NCBI RefSeq assembly: GCF_003626635.1 | Contig: NZ_RAZT01000009.1 | Location: forward strand, 124,001-188,000 | Direction: 5' to 3' | Source of the DNA: Micromonospora musae | Lineage (GTDB): Bacteria; Actinomycetota; Actinomycetes; Mycobacteriales; Micromonosporaceae | DNA length: 64,000 bases | Shown here: positions 1 to 10,179 of the stretch, one piece after another | How the letters are laid out: the number at the start of each line of letters is the position of its first letter | How positions within the stretch are numbered: position 1 is the first letter of the stretch | The notes under the pieces: generated by a model | The model's database searches: none | What the model was told of the DNA's origin: nothing | The model's input: the letters and a program-made list of their open reading frames with translations, nothing else | Position numbers and translations under genes: made by a program

Positions 1-17
1 GTGGGGGTGGTGCGGGG

Positions 18-41
18 CCCGGCCTCGCCACGGAGGCCGGG
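18..41 (-). terminator. Hairpin terminator downstream of the GH99-like gene
   Basis: A perfect 9-bp inverted repeat (18-26 with 33-41, loop of 6) lies just past the leftward stop codon at 44. GC-rich hairpins without a U-tract are usual for actinobacterial terminators. Positions 1-17 show nothing else. Confidence 0.55.
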
Positions 42-43
42 GT

Positions 44-2416
44 TCAGGCGGTGTAGACCTCGAGCTGGGAGAGCTGCCCGGCGGGCCAGCCGGTGTTGCC
101 GGTGACGTGGACGCGTACGTACCGGGCCGAGGCAGCGGGGAACGTGAGCGTCACCTGGTTGCCGGTGGCCGGGTCGAAGCGTCGGCCGGCGGAGGCGACG
201 AGGTCGCTCCAGCCGTTGCCGTCGGCGCTGCCCTGCACCGAGAGGGTCTGGGTCCGCGCCGACCAGGCCGCGGCCGGAGGCAGCCGCAGCACGACCCGCC
301 CGATCGTGCCGGTCGCGCCGAGGTCGACCCGCACCCACTGGGGGAAGGCGTTGTTCGCGCTCTCCCAGTAGCTGTCCGGATTGCCGTCGACCACGTTCGC
401 GCTGCCGTACGACTGGGTCTGGCTGCTCTGCGCGGTCGGCCGACCCCGGGCCAGGTCGGTCTGCGCCGCCGGGTCGGTGGTCACCGTGACCGCGTTCGAC
501 GGCGGCGACGAGGTGCCGGCCGGGTCCAGCGCCACGACCGTGAAGGTGTACCCGGTGGCGGGGCTCAGCCCGGTGACGGTGGCCGAGGTGCCGCTGGCCG
601 AGGCGATTGTCGTCGTGCCCTGACGGACCTGGTAGCCGGCCACCCCGTCGGCGTCGGTGGAGGCGGACCAGGCGAGCGAGACGCTGGTGGCGGTCCGGCC
701 GGTCACCGTGAGGTTGCCGGGGGCGGTGGGTGGGGTGGGTGTGCCGCCGGCGGCGTACACCTCGACCTGGGAGAGCTGCGCCGCGGGCCATGCGGTGTTC
801 CCGGTGACCGTGACCCGGACGTGCCGGGTGGGGGTGGCCGGCAGCGCGACGGTGGCGGTGTTGCCGGTGGCCGGGTCGAACCGGATCCCGGTCGTCGCGA
901 CGAGCGTGCTGAAGGACGACCCGTCGGCGCTGCCCTGCACCGAGATCGTCTGGGTCCGCGCCTCCCACCCCGCGGGCACCGCGAGGACGAGCCGGTTCAC
1001 CGGATGGCCGGCGCCGAGGTCGACCTGCCACCACTGGGGAAAGGCGTTGTTGGTCGTCTCCCAGTAGCTGCCCCGGTCGCCGTCGACCGCGTTGCCGGCT
1101 ACGTACGGCCCGTGCTGGCTGCTCGCCGTGGCCGGTCGGCCGGCGGCCAGGTTGCCGCTCGGCGGCGGACCGCCTCCGATGACCGGCGGGGTCGGGCGTA
1201 CCGGGGTGAGCGGGAGCTGCCCCTTGAACATCCCCCCACCGTCGGCGGTGATCCGCAGATAGTAGTCGGACGAGCAGAAGGTGCCGTCCTCGTCGAGCGC
1301 GCGGATGCCCGCCCCGGCGGGCGTGCTCTCCTGCGTCTCGGAGGTCTTGGCGATCTGGTTGCCCTCGTTGAACTCGTCGAACATCGAGACGTAGAGCCCC
1401 TGCGCGCCGAGGCGGGTCAGGTTGTAGAGGTGCCGCCAGTAGAAGTCGCCGTGCCGGCGGTGCCCGGACGAGAGGTCACCGGGCATGACGCAGGGTTGGT
1501 AGTCGATGCCGTGCCAGGCGCAGTCGGCGAGGTCGGGCACGTTGACGTTGGTGTGGAACCAGTCCAGCCCGTCGAGGGTGCCGGTCCGCCCGACCATCCA
1601 GGGGGAGATCATGTCGAAGGCGCGGTAGACCTCGCCGAAGCCCGGCCGGGAGTCGTTGATGCCCTGCCGCCAGTAGGTGGGCACACCGCCGATGACGTAG
1701 CAGCCCTGCGCCTTGAACCACTGGACCACGTCGAGGCAGGGCGCGGGGGCGAACGGGCGCCCGTCGTCGTCGAAGCCGAACCCCCAGACGCAGACCACCG
1801 GTCGGCCGTTCTGCCGCGCGTACGCCGGCGACGCGGTGTGCGCCGACATCTTCGTCGTCCAGTCCTGCTTGATCTGGGACTGCATCGACGTCCAGCCGGT
1901 GACGTCGTACATGATGTAGAACTTGCGGCCGAACCGCTCGGCGGCGCTACGGACCTTCACCGTCATGGCGTCGCGGGTCGGCCCCTCGTCGCCGAACGGG
2001 TTGAACCGTTGGAGGGCCGCGGTGTCGCAGCCGTGCTCCTGCATCCACCGGAAGTGGGTGTCGACCGTCTGCTGGTCGTAGGAGGAGAAGAGCTGGGCCG
2101 GCTGGCCGTTGCCGAGGTCGGGGTAGGCGGTGGTGTAGCCGTGGGTGTAGTCCCGCAGGTCCGGCCAGGACACGATGGTGGTGTTCGCCGGTGACGGGGG
2201 CTGGAAGCGATCCCGGCTCCAGTGCCACCAGCCACCGATCGGCGCGCCGTCGCCCGGGCAGCTGAACCAGCCCTGGTAGCCGACGGTGATCTTGCCGACC
2301 ACGTCGCCGGGCGGGCTGGCCGCGGTGGCCGGGGCGGGCGCGGTCAGGTCGGGAAGGGTGGCGAGCGCGGATCCCGCCGCCACGGAGCCGATCAGGGTGC
2401 GACGGGTGAGTGCCAT
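44..2416 (-). CDS. Secreted GH99/GH71-like glycoside hydrolase with two discoidin domains and an FN3 domain
   Basis: A 790-residue exported protein. Residues 1-32 look like a Tat signal (RRTLIG, then a hydrophobic stretch and an Ala-rich cleavage region). Residues about 40-400 resemble the GH99/GH71-like (beta/alpha)8 proteins: GYQGWF near the start and the acidic motif MFDEFNEGNQI near residue 345, where GH99 enzymes carry their catalytic Glu. An F5/8-type C (discoidin, CBM32-like) domain follows, then a fibronectin III domain, then a second discoidin domain at the C-terminus. Family members act on alpha-mannan or related glycans, but the substrate here is not readable. The ATG is preceded by AAGGAG at a 9-nt spacing. 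A TTGC-ATC-GCAA palindrome at 2474-2484 lies upstream and could be an operator. The second mannoside-type enzyme of the window, GH92 at 43.5 kb, may act with it (inference). Confidence 0.8.
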   Translation of the reverse strand: MALTRRTLIGSVAAGSALATLPDLTAPAPATAASPPGDVVGKITVGYQGWFSCPGDGAPIGGWWHWSRDRFQPPSPANTTIVSWPDLRDYTHGYTTAYPDLGNGQPAQLFSSYDQQTVDTHFRWMQEHGCDTAALQRFNPFGDEGPTRDAMTVKVRSAAERFGRKFYIMYDVTGWTSMQSQIKQDWTTKMSAHTASPAYARQNGRPVVCVWGFGFDDDGRPFAPAPCLDVVQWFKAQGCYVIGGVPTYWRQGINDSRPGFGEVYRAFDMISPWMVGRTGTLDGLDWFHTNVNVPDLADCAWHGIDYQPCVMPGDLSSGHRRHGDFYWRHLYNLTRLGAQGLYVSMFDEFNEGNQIAKTSETQESTPAGAGIRALDEDGTFCSSDYYLRITADGGGMFKGQLPLTPVRPTPPVIGGGPPPSGNLAAGRPATASSQHGPYVAGNAVDGDRGSYWETTNNAFPQWWQVDLGAGHPVNRLVLAVPAGWEARTQTISVQGSADGSSFSTLVATTGIRFDPATGNTATVALPATPTRHVRVTVTGNTAWPAAQLSQVEVYAAGGTPTPPTAPGNLTVTGRTATSVSLAWSASTDADGVAGYQVRQGTTTIASASGTSATVTGLSPATGYTFTVVALDPAGTSSPPSNAVTVTTDPAAQTDLARGRPTAQSSQTQSYGSANVVDGNPDSYWESANNAFPQWVRVDLGATGTIGRVVLRLPPAAAWSARTQTLSVQGSADGNGWSDLVASAGRRFDPATGNQVTLTFPAASARYVRVHVTGNTGWPAGQLSQLEVYTA

Positions 2417-2612
2417 GGGGATGGCTCCTTCGCCGGTCGGAGGAATTGACGGCCATCATGCCAGCCCGCGACTTTGCATCGCAATAGCCCGACTGCCTTA
2501 TGAAAGATCACGTCGGCCGCGTTGTAAGAAGTGGATGAGATGCGTCCACGGGGTCGATGAGCCGTACTGTCGGCGGGTAGGGGACGGCGCGGGTGGGACC
2601 GGGTGACACGCG

Positions 2613-3794
2613 ATGGCGATGGCGGCGGACGGCAGCGCCGAGACGGCTCGGGAATCCGAACGCCCGTTCTTCGTGGAGCTCTTCCTCGACCTGGTCTACG
2701 TCTTCGCGCTGGTCTCGCTGGCCAAGACGTTGGTGAACGACCTGAGCTGGACGGGCATCGCCCGGACGCTGGTGCTGCTCTTCGCGTTGGCGCTGATCTG
2801 GGCGTTGACGACGTGGGTCGGCGGCACCTCGGGCCTGGAGCGCGCGTCCGTACAGTCGCACATCATCGGCGTGGCGGCGGCGAGTCTGCTGCTGGCCGCT
2901 GTCGTGCCCGGCGCGTTCCACGATCGCGGGTTGCTCTTCGCGGGCACCTATCTCTTCATCCACTTCGGCTCGATCTCCTACTTCCTGTTCTTCGCCAGGG
3001 ACCCGGCCGGACCACGGCGCAGCGGCAGAATCGCCTTCTGGGAGGCGGTGGCGGCGATCGGTTGGATCACCGGCGCGCTCTCAGACGGCCCGGCGCGGTT
3101 GGGGCTCTGGGCGCTGGCGATCGCGATCGAGTACGCTGCCGGCGCCTTCGGTTGGCCGGTCCCCGGGCTCGGTCGCTCGCAGTCGCTGGAATGGCGGCTG
3201 GGGGGCGGGCGGGTGCCCGAGCGGTACCGGCAGTTCATCGTGGTCGCCTTCGGAGCCGCCGTCCTCACCACCGGGACGACGTTCAGCCAGCACGAGTACA
3301 CGCTGGACCGCGGTTATGCCCTCGTGGTGGTCTTCACCATCGTGGTGCTGATGTGGCGGATCTACATCTACCGGGCGGGCGAACTGCTGACCGAGGCGAT
3401 CGCCCGGTCGGCGGACCCGGCCCTGCTCATCCGCGCCGCCGCGGTCTGCCACCTGGCGATGGTGGCCGGCATCGTCGGCGGGGCGGTGGCCGGCGAACTC
3501 GTCGTGGCGCGCCCGTTCGGCGACACGCCGCCGTCCTGGGCCGCCGTCCTCCTCGGCGGACCGGCGCTGTACCTGATCGGCCGGGCGCTGCTCGACTACA
3601 CCGTGTTCGGGAGGATCTCCCGCTCCCGGGTGGTCGGGCTGGTGCTGCTGTGCGCTATCGCGCCGGCCTCGGCGCTGCTCCCGCCGATCCTGGTCGCGCT
3701 GCTCGCCATGGTCGTCCTCGCCCTGATCGCCGCGGCTAACCTGGTCTCCACCCGGCTGCACGCCCGCACGCCGGCGCCGCCGGCGCTCGGCTGA
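2613..3794 (+). CDS. LtrA-family (low temperature requirement A) membrane protein
   Basis: A 393-residue polytopic membrane protein opening with the family signature FFVELFLDLVYVFAL (residues about 15-29). About ten to eleven hydrophobic segments follow, with RYRQF and family-typical YxxRAGELL-like loops. LtrA was named from a Listeria cold-growth locus; its biochemical role is unknown, so none is assigned. The gene converges on a second LtrA gene of almost the same length, which suggests an old duplication. The start could also be the ATG two codons downstream. It is a single-gene unit with its own promoter region shared with the divergent GH99-like gene. Confidence 0.85.
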   Translation: MAMAADGSAETARESERPFFVELFLDLVYVFALVSLAKTLVNDLSWTGIARTLVLLFALALIWALTTWVGGTSGLERASVQSHIIGVAAASLLLAAVVPGAFHDRGLLFAGTYLFIHFGSISYFLFFARDPAGPRRSGRIAFWEAVAAIGWITGALSDGPARLGLWALAIAIEYAAGAFGWPVPGLGRSQSLEWRLGGGRVPERYRQFIVVAFGAAVLTTGTTFSQHEYTLDRGYALVVVFTIVVLMWRIYIYRAGELLTEAIARSADPALLIRAAAVCHLAMVAGIVGGAVAGELVVARPFGDTPPSWAAVLLGGPALYLIGRALLDYTVFGRISRSRVVGLVLLCAIAPASALLPPILVALLAMVVLALIAAANLVSTRLHARTPAPPALG

Positions 3795-3816
3795 GCGTCC
3801 TGCTCCCACGGCCACC

Positions 3817-3841
3817 GGTCGGTCGGAACGTCCGGCCGACT
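3817..3841. terminator. Bidirectional hairpin between the convergent LtrA genes
   Basis: 3818-3827 pairs with 3831-3840 (10 bp including one G-U pair, loop of 3). It sits in the 54-nt gap between the two convergent stop codons, so it can serve both genes. Confidence 0.5.
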
Positions 3842-3848
3842 CGGCGGG

Positions 3849-5027
3849 TCAACCGGTCGGGACGCCGACCAGCCGTGAGCGGGGCGCCGCCGACTCTCCG
3901 ACCAGGATGACCAGCAGAACCAGGTTCGGCACCACGAGGACGCCCAACGGCGGGAGCATGGCCACCGCCGGAGCGAGGGCGCCGAGCGCCACCACGCCAA
4001 GGGCCCGGGACCAGAGCAGCCGGCCGGTCAGCACCGCGTCGAAGAGGCAGCTGCCGACCAGGAAGATCGCCGGCCCGCCGAGGGCGACGGCCGTCCATGC
4101 GGCCGGCGTGGGGCCGAGTGGCCGTTCGATCACCAGCGAGAAGCTCATCGAGGTCACCAGCACGCCGGCCACCATCACGAGATGGCTGTACGACGTGGAG
4201 GTGCCGGGCCGCACCCGTTCGACCGCCGTGAGCCCGGATGGGGCGAGGAGTTGCTGCGCCCGCTGGAAGTAGAGCCGGAGGAAAAGAATCCCGCCGCTGA
4301 ACGCGACAGCGGCGGACGTGACCTCCGCTGCCGTGAAGTCGCTCGTGCTCAGCCCGAGGCCGATGGTGAGGATCAGCTCACCGACCGCGATGAGGTAGAT
4401 CTGCTGGTGCCGTTCCGACAGGTGCGAGCCGGTGAAGATCTGACTGGCCAGCTCGGTGCGCCCGAGTCTCGGGGTCGGCCAACCGATTCGGGCCGAGCCG
4501 AGGTCGACGGCGACCGCGACCGCCCAGAGCGCCAGCCGTGCCGTCCCCGCCATCAGCGCCCCGACCACCCAGGGGGTGGCGGTGACGATGAACCAGAAGA
4601 ACACCCGTACGCTGCGCGCCTGGATCGGATGGTTCACCCGCGTTCCGGGGATCAGCACGGCGTCGCGGACCACGTGGATGCCGAAGTACCCGGTGACGAA
4701 GAGCCAGCCGTACCCGTCGAAAGCTTGCGGCACCGCGATCGCCATCACCAGCGTCCCGAACATGACCAGCAGGACCGTCGCCTGGATGATCGGCAGCCGC
4801 GGATTGAACAGGTCGGTGAGCCACGCCGTGAGCACCCAGACCCACCACGCCGCCATCAGTAGGACGGCCGTCTCGGCCGCGCCCCGCAGGGTGAGGTCTT
4901 CGGCGAGCCCAGCGGCGATCCGGGAGAGCATGAAGATGTAGGTGACGTCGAAGAAGAGCTCCAGGAAGGTCGGATACCCGGGCTCGCCGCGCCGACGCAG
5001 GATGCGGGGGAGCGGAGCAGAGGTCAC
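3849..5027 (-). CDS. Second LtrA-family membrane protein
   Basis: A 392-residue paralogue of the convergent gene, with TFLELFFDVTYIFMLSRIA near the N-terminus and the same multi-helix layout. The open frame runs up to 5132, but the extra 35 residues are Pro/Gly/Ser-rich and unlike the family. The GTG at 5027 has a strong AGAGGAGG Shine-Dalgarno 8 nt upstream and gives a length matching its partner (392 against 393), so I place the start there. Function is unknown beyond a likely membrane location. The upstream region to 5228 is shared with the divergent polyesterase gene. Confidence 0.85.
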   Translation of the reverse strand: MTSAPLPRILRRRGEPGYPTFLELFFDVTYIFMLSRIAAGLAEDLTLRGAAETAVLLMAAWWVWVLTAWLTDLFNPRLPIIQATVLLVMFGTLVMAIAVPQAFDGYGWLFVTGYFGIHVVRDAVLIPGTRVNHPIQARSVRVFFWFIVTATPWVVGALMAGTARLALWAVAVAVDLGSARIGWPTPRLGRTELASQIFTGSHLSERHQQIYLIAVGELILTIGLGLSTSDFTAAEVTSAAVAFSGGILFLRLYFQRAQQLLAPSGLTAVERVRPGTSTSYSHLVMVAGVLVTSMSFSLVIERPLGPTPAAWTAVALGGPAIFLVGSCLFDAVLTGRLLWSRALGVVALGALAPAVAMLPPLGVLVVPNLVLLVILVGESAAPRSRLVGVPTG

Positions 5028-5228
5028 CGCGTCTGCCTCCTCTGACGCGCACCGTGGACGCCGTGACCGGTGAGGGCCACTGCCAACGTATCCACCACCG
5101 CCGGGTGGCGGACCGGGAACGCTGCTCGTCACCCCCGCGGGACCGGTGATTTCGCCGATGCGTTGAGCAGCATCGTCGCTGAGACTGATGCACGTCGATA
5201 TACCTCCGACCGCCAGGGAGTGCCCGAC

Positions 5229-6128
5229 GTGTCCTCACCCACCACCCACCCCCGCTCCGTGCTGTCCCGCGTCGCCCGTACGGCGATGGCCGCCGCGCTG
5301 GTCGCGGCGGGCGCCCTCGCCGCGTCGGCCGGCCCGGTCCAGGCCGCCGAGAACCCGTACGAGCGCGGCCCGGCCCCGACCGTCGCCTTGCTGGAGGCGA
5401 GCCGTGGCCCCTTCAGCACGGGTTCCCAGACCGTCTCCTCGCTGAGCGTCACCGGCTTCGGCGGCGGCGTCATCTACTACCCGACCGACACCAGCCAGGG
5501 CACCTTCGGCGCGATCGCCATCTCGCCCGGCTACACCGCGGCCTGGTCCAGCATCAGCTGGCTCGGGCCGCGAATCGCCTCGCACGGTTTCGTGGTGATC
5601 GGCATCGAGACCAACTCCCGGCTCGACCAGCCCGCGAGTCGAGGTCGGCAGCTGCTCGCCGCGCTCGACTACCTGGTCGAGCGGAGCTCGGTGCGCACTC
5701 GCATCGACGGCTCGCGGCTCGCCGTGGCCGGTCACTCGATGGGCGGCGGCGGCAGCCTGGAGGCGGCCGCGTCCCGGCCGTCGCTGCAGGCCGCCGTGCC
5801 GCTCGCTCCGTGGAACCTGGACAAGACCTGGAACACGCTCCAGGTGCCCACGCTGATCGTCGGCGGTGAGAACGACTCCGTCGCCCCGGTCGCCAGTCAC
5901 TCGATCCCGTTCTACAACAGCATCCCGGCGTCGGCGGAGAAGGCCTACCTGGAGTTGAACGGCGCGAGCCACTTCTTCCCCCAGACGGTGAACACGCCGA
6001 CGGCCCGGCAGGCCGTGGCCTGGTTGAAGCGGTTCGTCGACGACGACACCCGCTACGAGCAGTTCCTGTGCCCCGGCCCGAGTGGGGTGCAGATCGAGGA
6101 GTACCGCAACACCTGCCCCAGCACCTGA
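5229..6128 (+). CDS. Secreted cutinase / type I PET-hydrolase-like polyesterase
   Basis: A 299-residue alpha/beta hydrolase closely resembling actinobacterial cutinases and leaf-compost cutinase. After a Sec signal peptide (residues 1-39/40) the mature enzyme starts ENPYERGP. Visible are the nucleophile elbow GHSMGG (Ser170), Asp216 in ENDSVAP, His248 in ASHF, the oxyanion-hole pair Tyr102 and Met171, the subsite Trp195 (APW), and a C-terminal Cys281-Cys296 pair as in LCC. His at the position before the nucleophile Ser and the H/F pair in SHSIPFY are the type I pattern rather than the Ideonella type. It hydrolyses cutin-like aliphatic polyesters by family; PET activity is inference. The GTG at 5229 is chosen because AGGGAG lies 8 nt upstream and the signal peptide follows directly. 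Confidence 0.9.
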   Translation: MSSPTTHPRSVLSRVARTAMAAALVAAGALAASAGPVQAAENPYERGPAPTVALLEASRGPFSTGSQTVSSLSVTGFGGGVIYYPTDTSQGTFGAIAISPGYTAAWSSISWLGPRIASHGFVVIGIETNSRLDQPASRGRQLLAALDYLVERSSVRTRIDGSRLAVAGHSMGGGGSLEAAASRPSLQAAVPLAPWNLDKTWNTLQVPTLIVGGENDSVAPVASHSIPFYNSIPASAEKAYLELNGASHFFPQTVNTPTARQAVAWLKRFVDDDTRYEQFLCPGPSGVQIEEYRNTCPST

Positions 6129-6135
6129 CCATCCA

Positions 6136-6172
6136 GGGGCGGGGCGGCCGAACCCCGGCCGCCCCGCCCCTG
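6136..6172 (+). terminator. Strong hairpin terminator of the polyesterase gene
   Basis: A perfect 16-bp GC stem (6136-6151 with 6157-6172, loop of 5) begins 8 nt after the stop codon. Confidence 0.85.
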
Positions 6173-6180
6173 CCCCGCCC

Positions 6181-6243
6181 CGTTGATCATGAAGTTATTG
6201 CGCTCGGCGACGGCGTGTCGCGGTAACAACTTCATGATCAACG
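6181..6243. repeat. Palindromic REP-like element with TTGATCATGAAGTT arms
   Basis: Arms of 16 nt at 6181-6196 and 6228-6243 are perfect inverted repeats, with partial pairing beyond them, around a 31-nt centre. The AT-rich arms contrast with their surroundings. The motif is one I associate with dispersed intergenic repeats in Micromonosporaceae, from memory. It sits between a terminator and the transporter promoter; no transposase is present, so a non-autonomous element or structural repeat is likeliest. Confidence 0.6.
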
Positions 6244-6362
6244 AGGTGATCCGCGGGGGCGGGAGCTCGCCGGTGTGCGTCCGGTCGGAAGTTCTGGTGG
6301 TTCGGCCGTCCGGAGGCTGGCGCGCCGCTCGAAACGGCGATTGGATCGAAACATCGAAAGTA

Positions 6363-6399
6363 TTGACGCGGTATCCGAGAAAAGTACACTGCGAGTGTA
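6363..6399 (+). promoter_or_regulatory. Transporter-operon promoter with overlapping palindromic operator
   Basis: A -35 TTGACG (6363-6368), a 16-nt spacer and a -10 TACACT (6385-6390). The -10 is the left half of a perfect palindrome TACACT-GCG-AGTGTA (6385-6399). A matching palindrome overlaps the promoter ahead of the TetR gene at 11638-11652, so TetR repression of the transporter is likely. Confidence 0.65.
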
Positions 6400-6432
6400 A
6401 ATAGCGACCCGCCACGACCCGGGAGATGGGTG

Positions 6433-7214
<782 letters not shown>

Positions 7215-7218
<4 letters not shown>

Positions 7219-7374
7219 GCGAGCGCAGCGAGCGAATCATTCGGTGCTGTGCGGTTGAGTCTCGTGCCGTCGCCGACCGGAGGGAGGTGGCGGCATGAGC
7301 GAACGCGGCGAGCGAATCATTCGGTGCTGTGCGGTTGAGTCTCGTGGCGTCGCCGACCGGAGGGAGGTGGCGGC

Positions 7375-7378
<4 letters not shown>
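7215..7378 (+). repeat. Two tandem 80-bp units, each a translationally chained mini-ORF
   Basis: Units start at 7215 and 7295; a third start, at 7375, is that of the LivF-type gene. The two units differ at 3 of 80 positions. Each encodes a 27-residue peptide (MSERSERIIRCCAVESRAVADRREVAA in two steps: MSERSERIIRCCA, then VESRAVADRREVAA). Each has GGAGGGAGG about 7 nt before the next ATG and ends in a TGA overlapping that ATG as ATGA. The chain is LivG stop, mini-ORF 1 (7215-7298), mini-ORF 2 (7295-7378), LivF start. The ribosome could pass through the whole set by termination-reinitiation. Peptide function is unknown; the repeat may simply have expanded at a coupled gene junction. Confidence 0.75.
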
Positions 7379-8100
<722 letters not shown>

Positions 8101-8119
8101 CCATCCTGGAGGGAGAACC

Positions 8120-8998
8120 TTGGACCGCTTCGTCTTCCTCACCCTGGACGGCCTGTCCCGGGGAGCGGTCTACGCCGCGTTCGCGCTCGCCCTGGTGCTG
8201 ATCTGGCGGGCCGCGCGGGTCGTCAACTTCGCCCAGGGCGCGATGGCCGTCGCCGCGGCGTACGTGGCCTACAGCGTCGCCTCGGCCACCGGCTCGTACT
8301 GGCTGGGTTTCGTGGTCGCGCTCGTGGCCGGGCTGGCGCTCGGCGCGCTGGTCGACCGGGCCGTGATGCGGTACGTCGACCACGCCTCACCGCTGAACCC
8401 GGTGATCGTCGCGCTCGGGCTGGTGCTGCTGATCCAGGCCGTCCTCGGCATGGTCTACGGCAGCGAGTTCCGCCCCGCCGAGGTGCCCTTCTCCCGCGGC
8501 GCGTTCACCGTCGGCGGGTTCGCCGTGCTCTCCCCGTACGACCTGTTCGTCTTCGGTGCGGTCGCGGTGGTGGTCTGCGCGCTCGCGTGGATCTTCGCGC
8601 GGACCGCGATCGGCCTGCGGATGCGGGCCGCGGCGTTCGCTCCCGAGGTGTCGCGCCTGCTCGGGGTGAACGTCGGCGGCATGCTCACCCTCGGGTGGGC
8701 GCTCGCGTCGGGGGTGGGCGCGCTGGCCGCGATGCTGGTCATCCCGACCGAGCTCGGTCTGCATCCGCACGCCATGGACCTGGTCTTCGTCTCCTCGTTC
8801 ACCGCGGCGGTGGTCGGCGGGCTGGACAGCCCACCAGGCGCGCTGGTCGGTGGTCTGGTGGTGGGGCTGGTGCTCTCCTACGTGAGCGGCTACGCCGGCA
8901 GCGATCTCACCCCGCTGGCGGTGCTGGTGCTGCTGCTGGCGGTGCTCCTGGTCCGTCCCGGCGGTCTCTTCGCCCCGGTCGCGGCGAGGCGGGTGTGA
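8120..8998 (+). CDS. livH: ABC transporter permease, LivH type
   Basis: A 292-residue integral membrane permease of the HAAT importer with about eight hydrophobic segments and the family start GLSRGAVYAAFALALVLIWRAARVVNFAQGAMA. The start is TTG at 8120, supported by GGAGGGAG 5-7 nt upstream and by the absence of a better codon. It follows the LivF-type gene by 19 nt and overlaps the LivM-type gene by GTGA. Confidence 0.9.
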   Translation: MDRFVFLTLDGLSRGAVYAAFALALVLIWRAARVVNFAQGAMAVAAAYVAYSVASATGSYWLGFVVALVAGLALGALVDRAVMRYVDHASPLNPVIVALGLVLLIQAVLGMVYGSEFRPAEVPFSRGAFTVGGFAVLSPYDLFVFGAVAVVVCALAWIFARTAIGLRMRAAAFAPEVSRLLGVNVGGMLTLGWALASGVGALAAMLVIPTELGLHPHAMDLVFVSSFTAAVVGGLDSPPGALVGGLVVGLVLSYVSGYAGSDLTPLAVLVLLLAVLLVRPGGLFAPVAARRV

Positions 8999-10107
8999 GC
9001 GCCACCTCGGCGGCGACGCCGCCACAGCAGCGGGCGACCGGCGGGGCCGGTCGGCCGGCCGATCCGCGCCGGGGCAGCACCCTGCTGCGTCACCTCGCCG
9101 TCGCGGCGGTGGCCGGCCTGCTGCTGCTCGGGTTGAGCTACGCGGTCGAGCCGTTCCGCAACTTCCAGATCGCCACTGTGGCGGCGTACCTCTGCGCCAC
9201 CGCCGGGCTGACCGTGCTCACCGGGCTCAACGGGCAGCTGTCGCTGGGGCACGGGGCGCTGATGGCCACCGGCGCGTACACCGTCGCGTTGTGCCAGAAC
9301 GCCTTCTACGACCGGGGCGCCACCGGCGGTCTGCTGCTGCTCGTCTCGCTGGCCGCCGCGGTCGTCGTCACGGTCGCGGTGGGTGCCGTGGTGGGGGTGG
9401 CCGCGGCCCGGCTGCGCGGCCCCTACCTGGCCGGTGTCACCCTCGCGGTCGCGGTCGTGGTGCCGGCGCTCACCGTCACGTTCAACGGCGTGTTCAACGG
9501 TGAGCAGGGCCTGTCGGTGCCGGTCGAGCCGCCGCCGCTGGCGCTCGGCGCGTACTTCCCGTACGAGCGGTGGCAGCTCTGGATCGCCGGCGCGGCCACG
9601 CTGCTCACCCTGCTGCTCCTGGCGAACCTGGTGCGCAGCCGGTACGGCCGGACGTTCCGGGCGGTGCGCGACGACGAGGTGGCCGCCCGCCTCGCCGGCA
9701 TCCACGTCGCCCGCACCCAGGTCCTGGCGTTCGTGGTCAGCGCCGCGACCGCCGGCCTCGGCGGGGCGCTGCTGGCGGTGCTCGCGCAGAGCGTCTCCCC
9801 GGGCGCGTTCGGGCTCACCCTCTCGCTCTTCCTGCTCATGGCCGTGGTGATCGGTGGCCTGGGACGGCTCGCCGGCGCGGTGTGGGGCGCCGTCCTGCTC
9901 GTCGCGTTGCCGGACCTCAGCCACTCGGTGACCGACCAGCTGACCCTCTCGGCGGCGGCGGCGCAGCGACTGGAAGGCAACCTCCCGCTGGCGATCTTCG
10001 GGATCACCCTGGTCGTGGTCATGCTCGTCGCCCCCGGCGGCGTGCAGGGCCTGCTGTCCCGGCTCGGCCGCGCGCTGCTCGCCCGCTGGCGGGCGCGCCG
10101 CTCCTGA
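8995..10107 (+). CDS. livM: ABC transporter permease, LivM type
   Basis: A 370-residue permease, the second membrane subunit. An N-terminal hydrophilic stretch of about 30 residues precedes LLRHLAVAAVAGLLLLGLSYAV. The family motif GLNGQLSLGHGALMATGAY is at residues about 80-98, and RTFRAVRDDEVAARLAGI is the conserved cytoplasmic EAA-like loop that contacts the ATPases. GTG 8995 gives a GTGA overlap with the LivH-type stop, a strong sign of coupling. The open frame continues upstream into the LivH-type gene but has no family similarity there. Confidence 0.9.
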   Translation: MSATSAATPPQQRATGGAGRPADPRRGSTLLRHLAVAAVAGLLLLGLSYAVEPFRNFQIATVAAYLCATAGLTVLTGLNGQLSLGHGALMATGAYTVALCQNAFYDRGATGGLLLLVSLAAAVVVTVAVGAVVGVAAARLRGPYLAGVTLAVAVVVPALTVTFNGVFNGEQGLSVPVEPPPLALGAYFPYERWQLWIAGAATLLTLLLLANLVRSRYGRTFRAVRDDEVAARLAGIHVARTQVLAFVVSAATAGLGGALLAVLAQSVSPGAFGLTLSLFLLMAVVIGGLGRLAGAVWGAVLLVALPDLSHSVTDQLTLSAAAAQRLEGNLPLAIFGITLVVVMLVAPGGVQGLLSRLGRALLARWRARRS

Positions 10108-10179
10108 GCCACTGGTCCGGCCTTCCCCCTGTCCGGGCGCCCCACCCTCCACCACGAAACCCCCACCGAGGAAAGGTCG

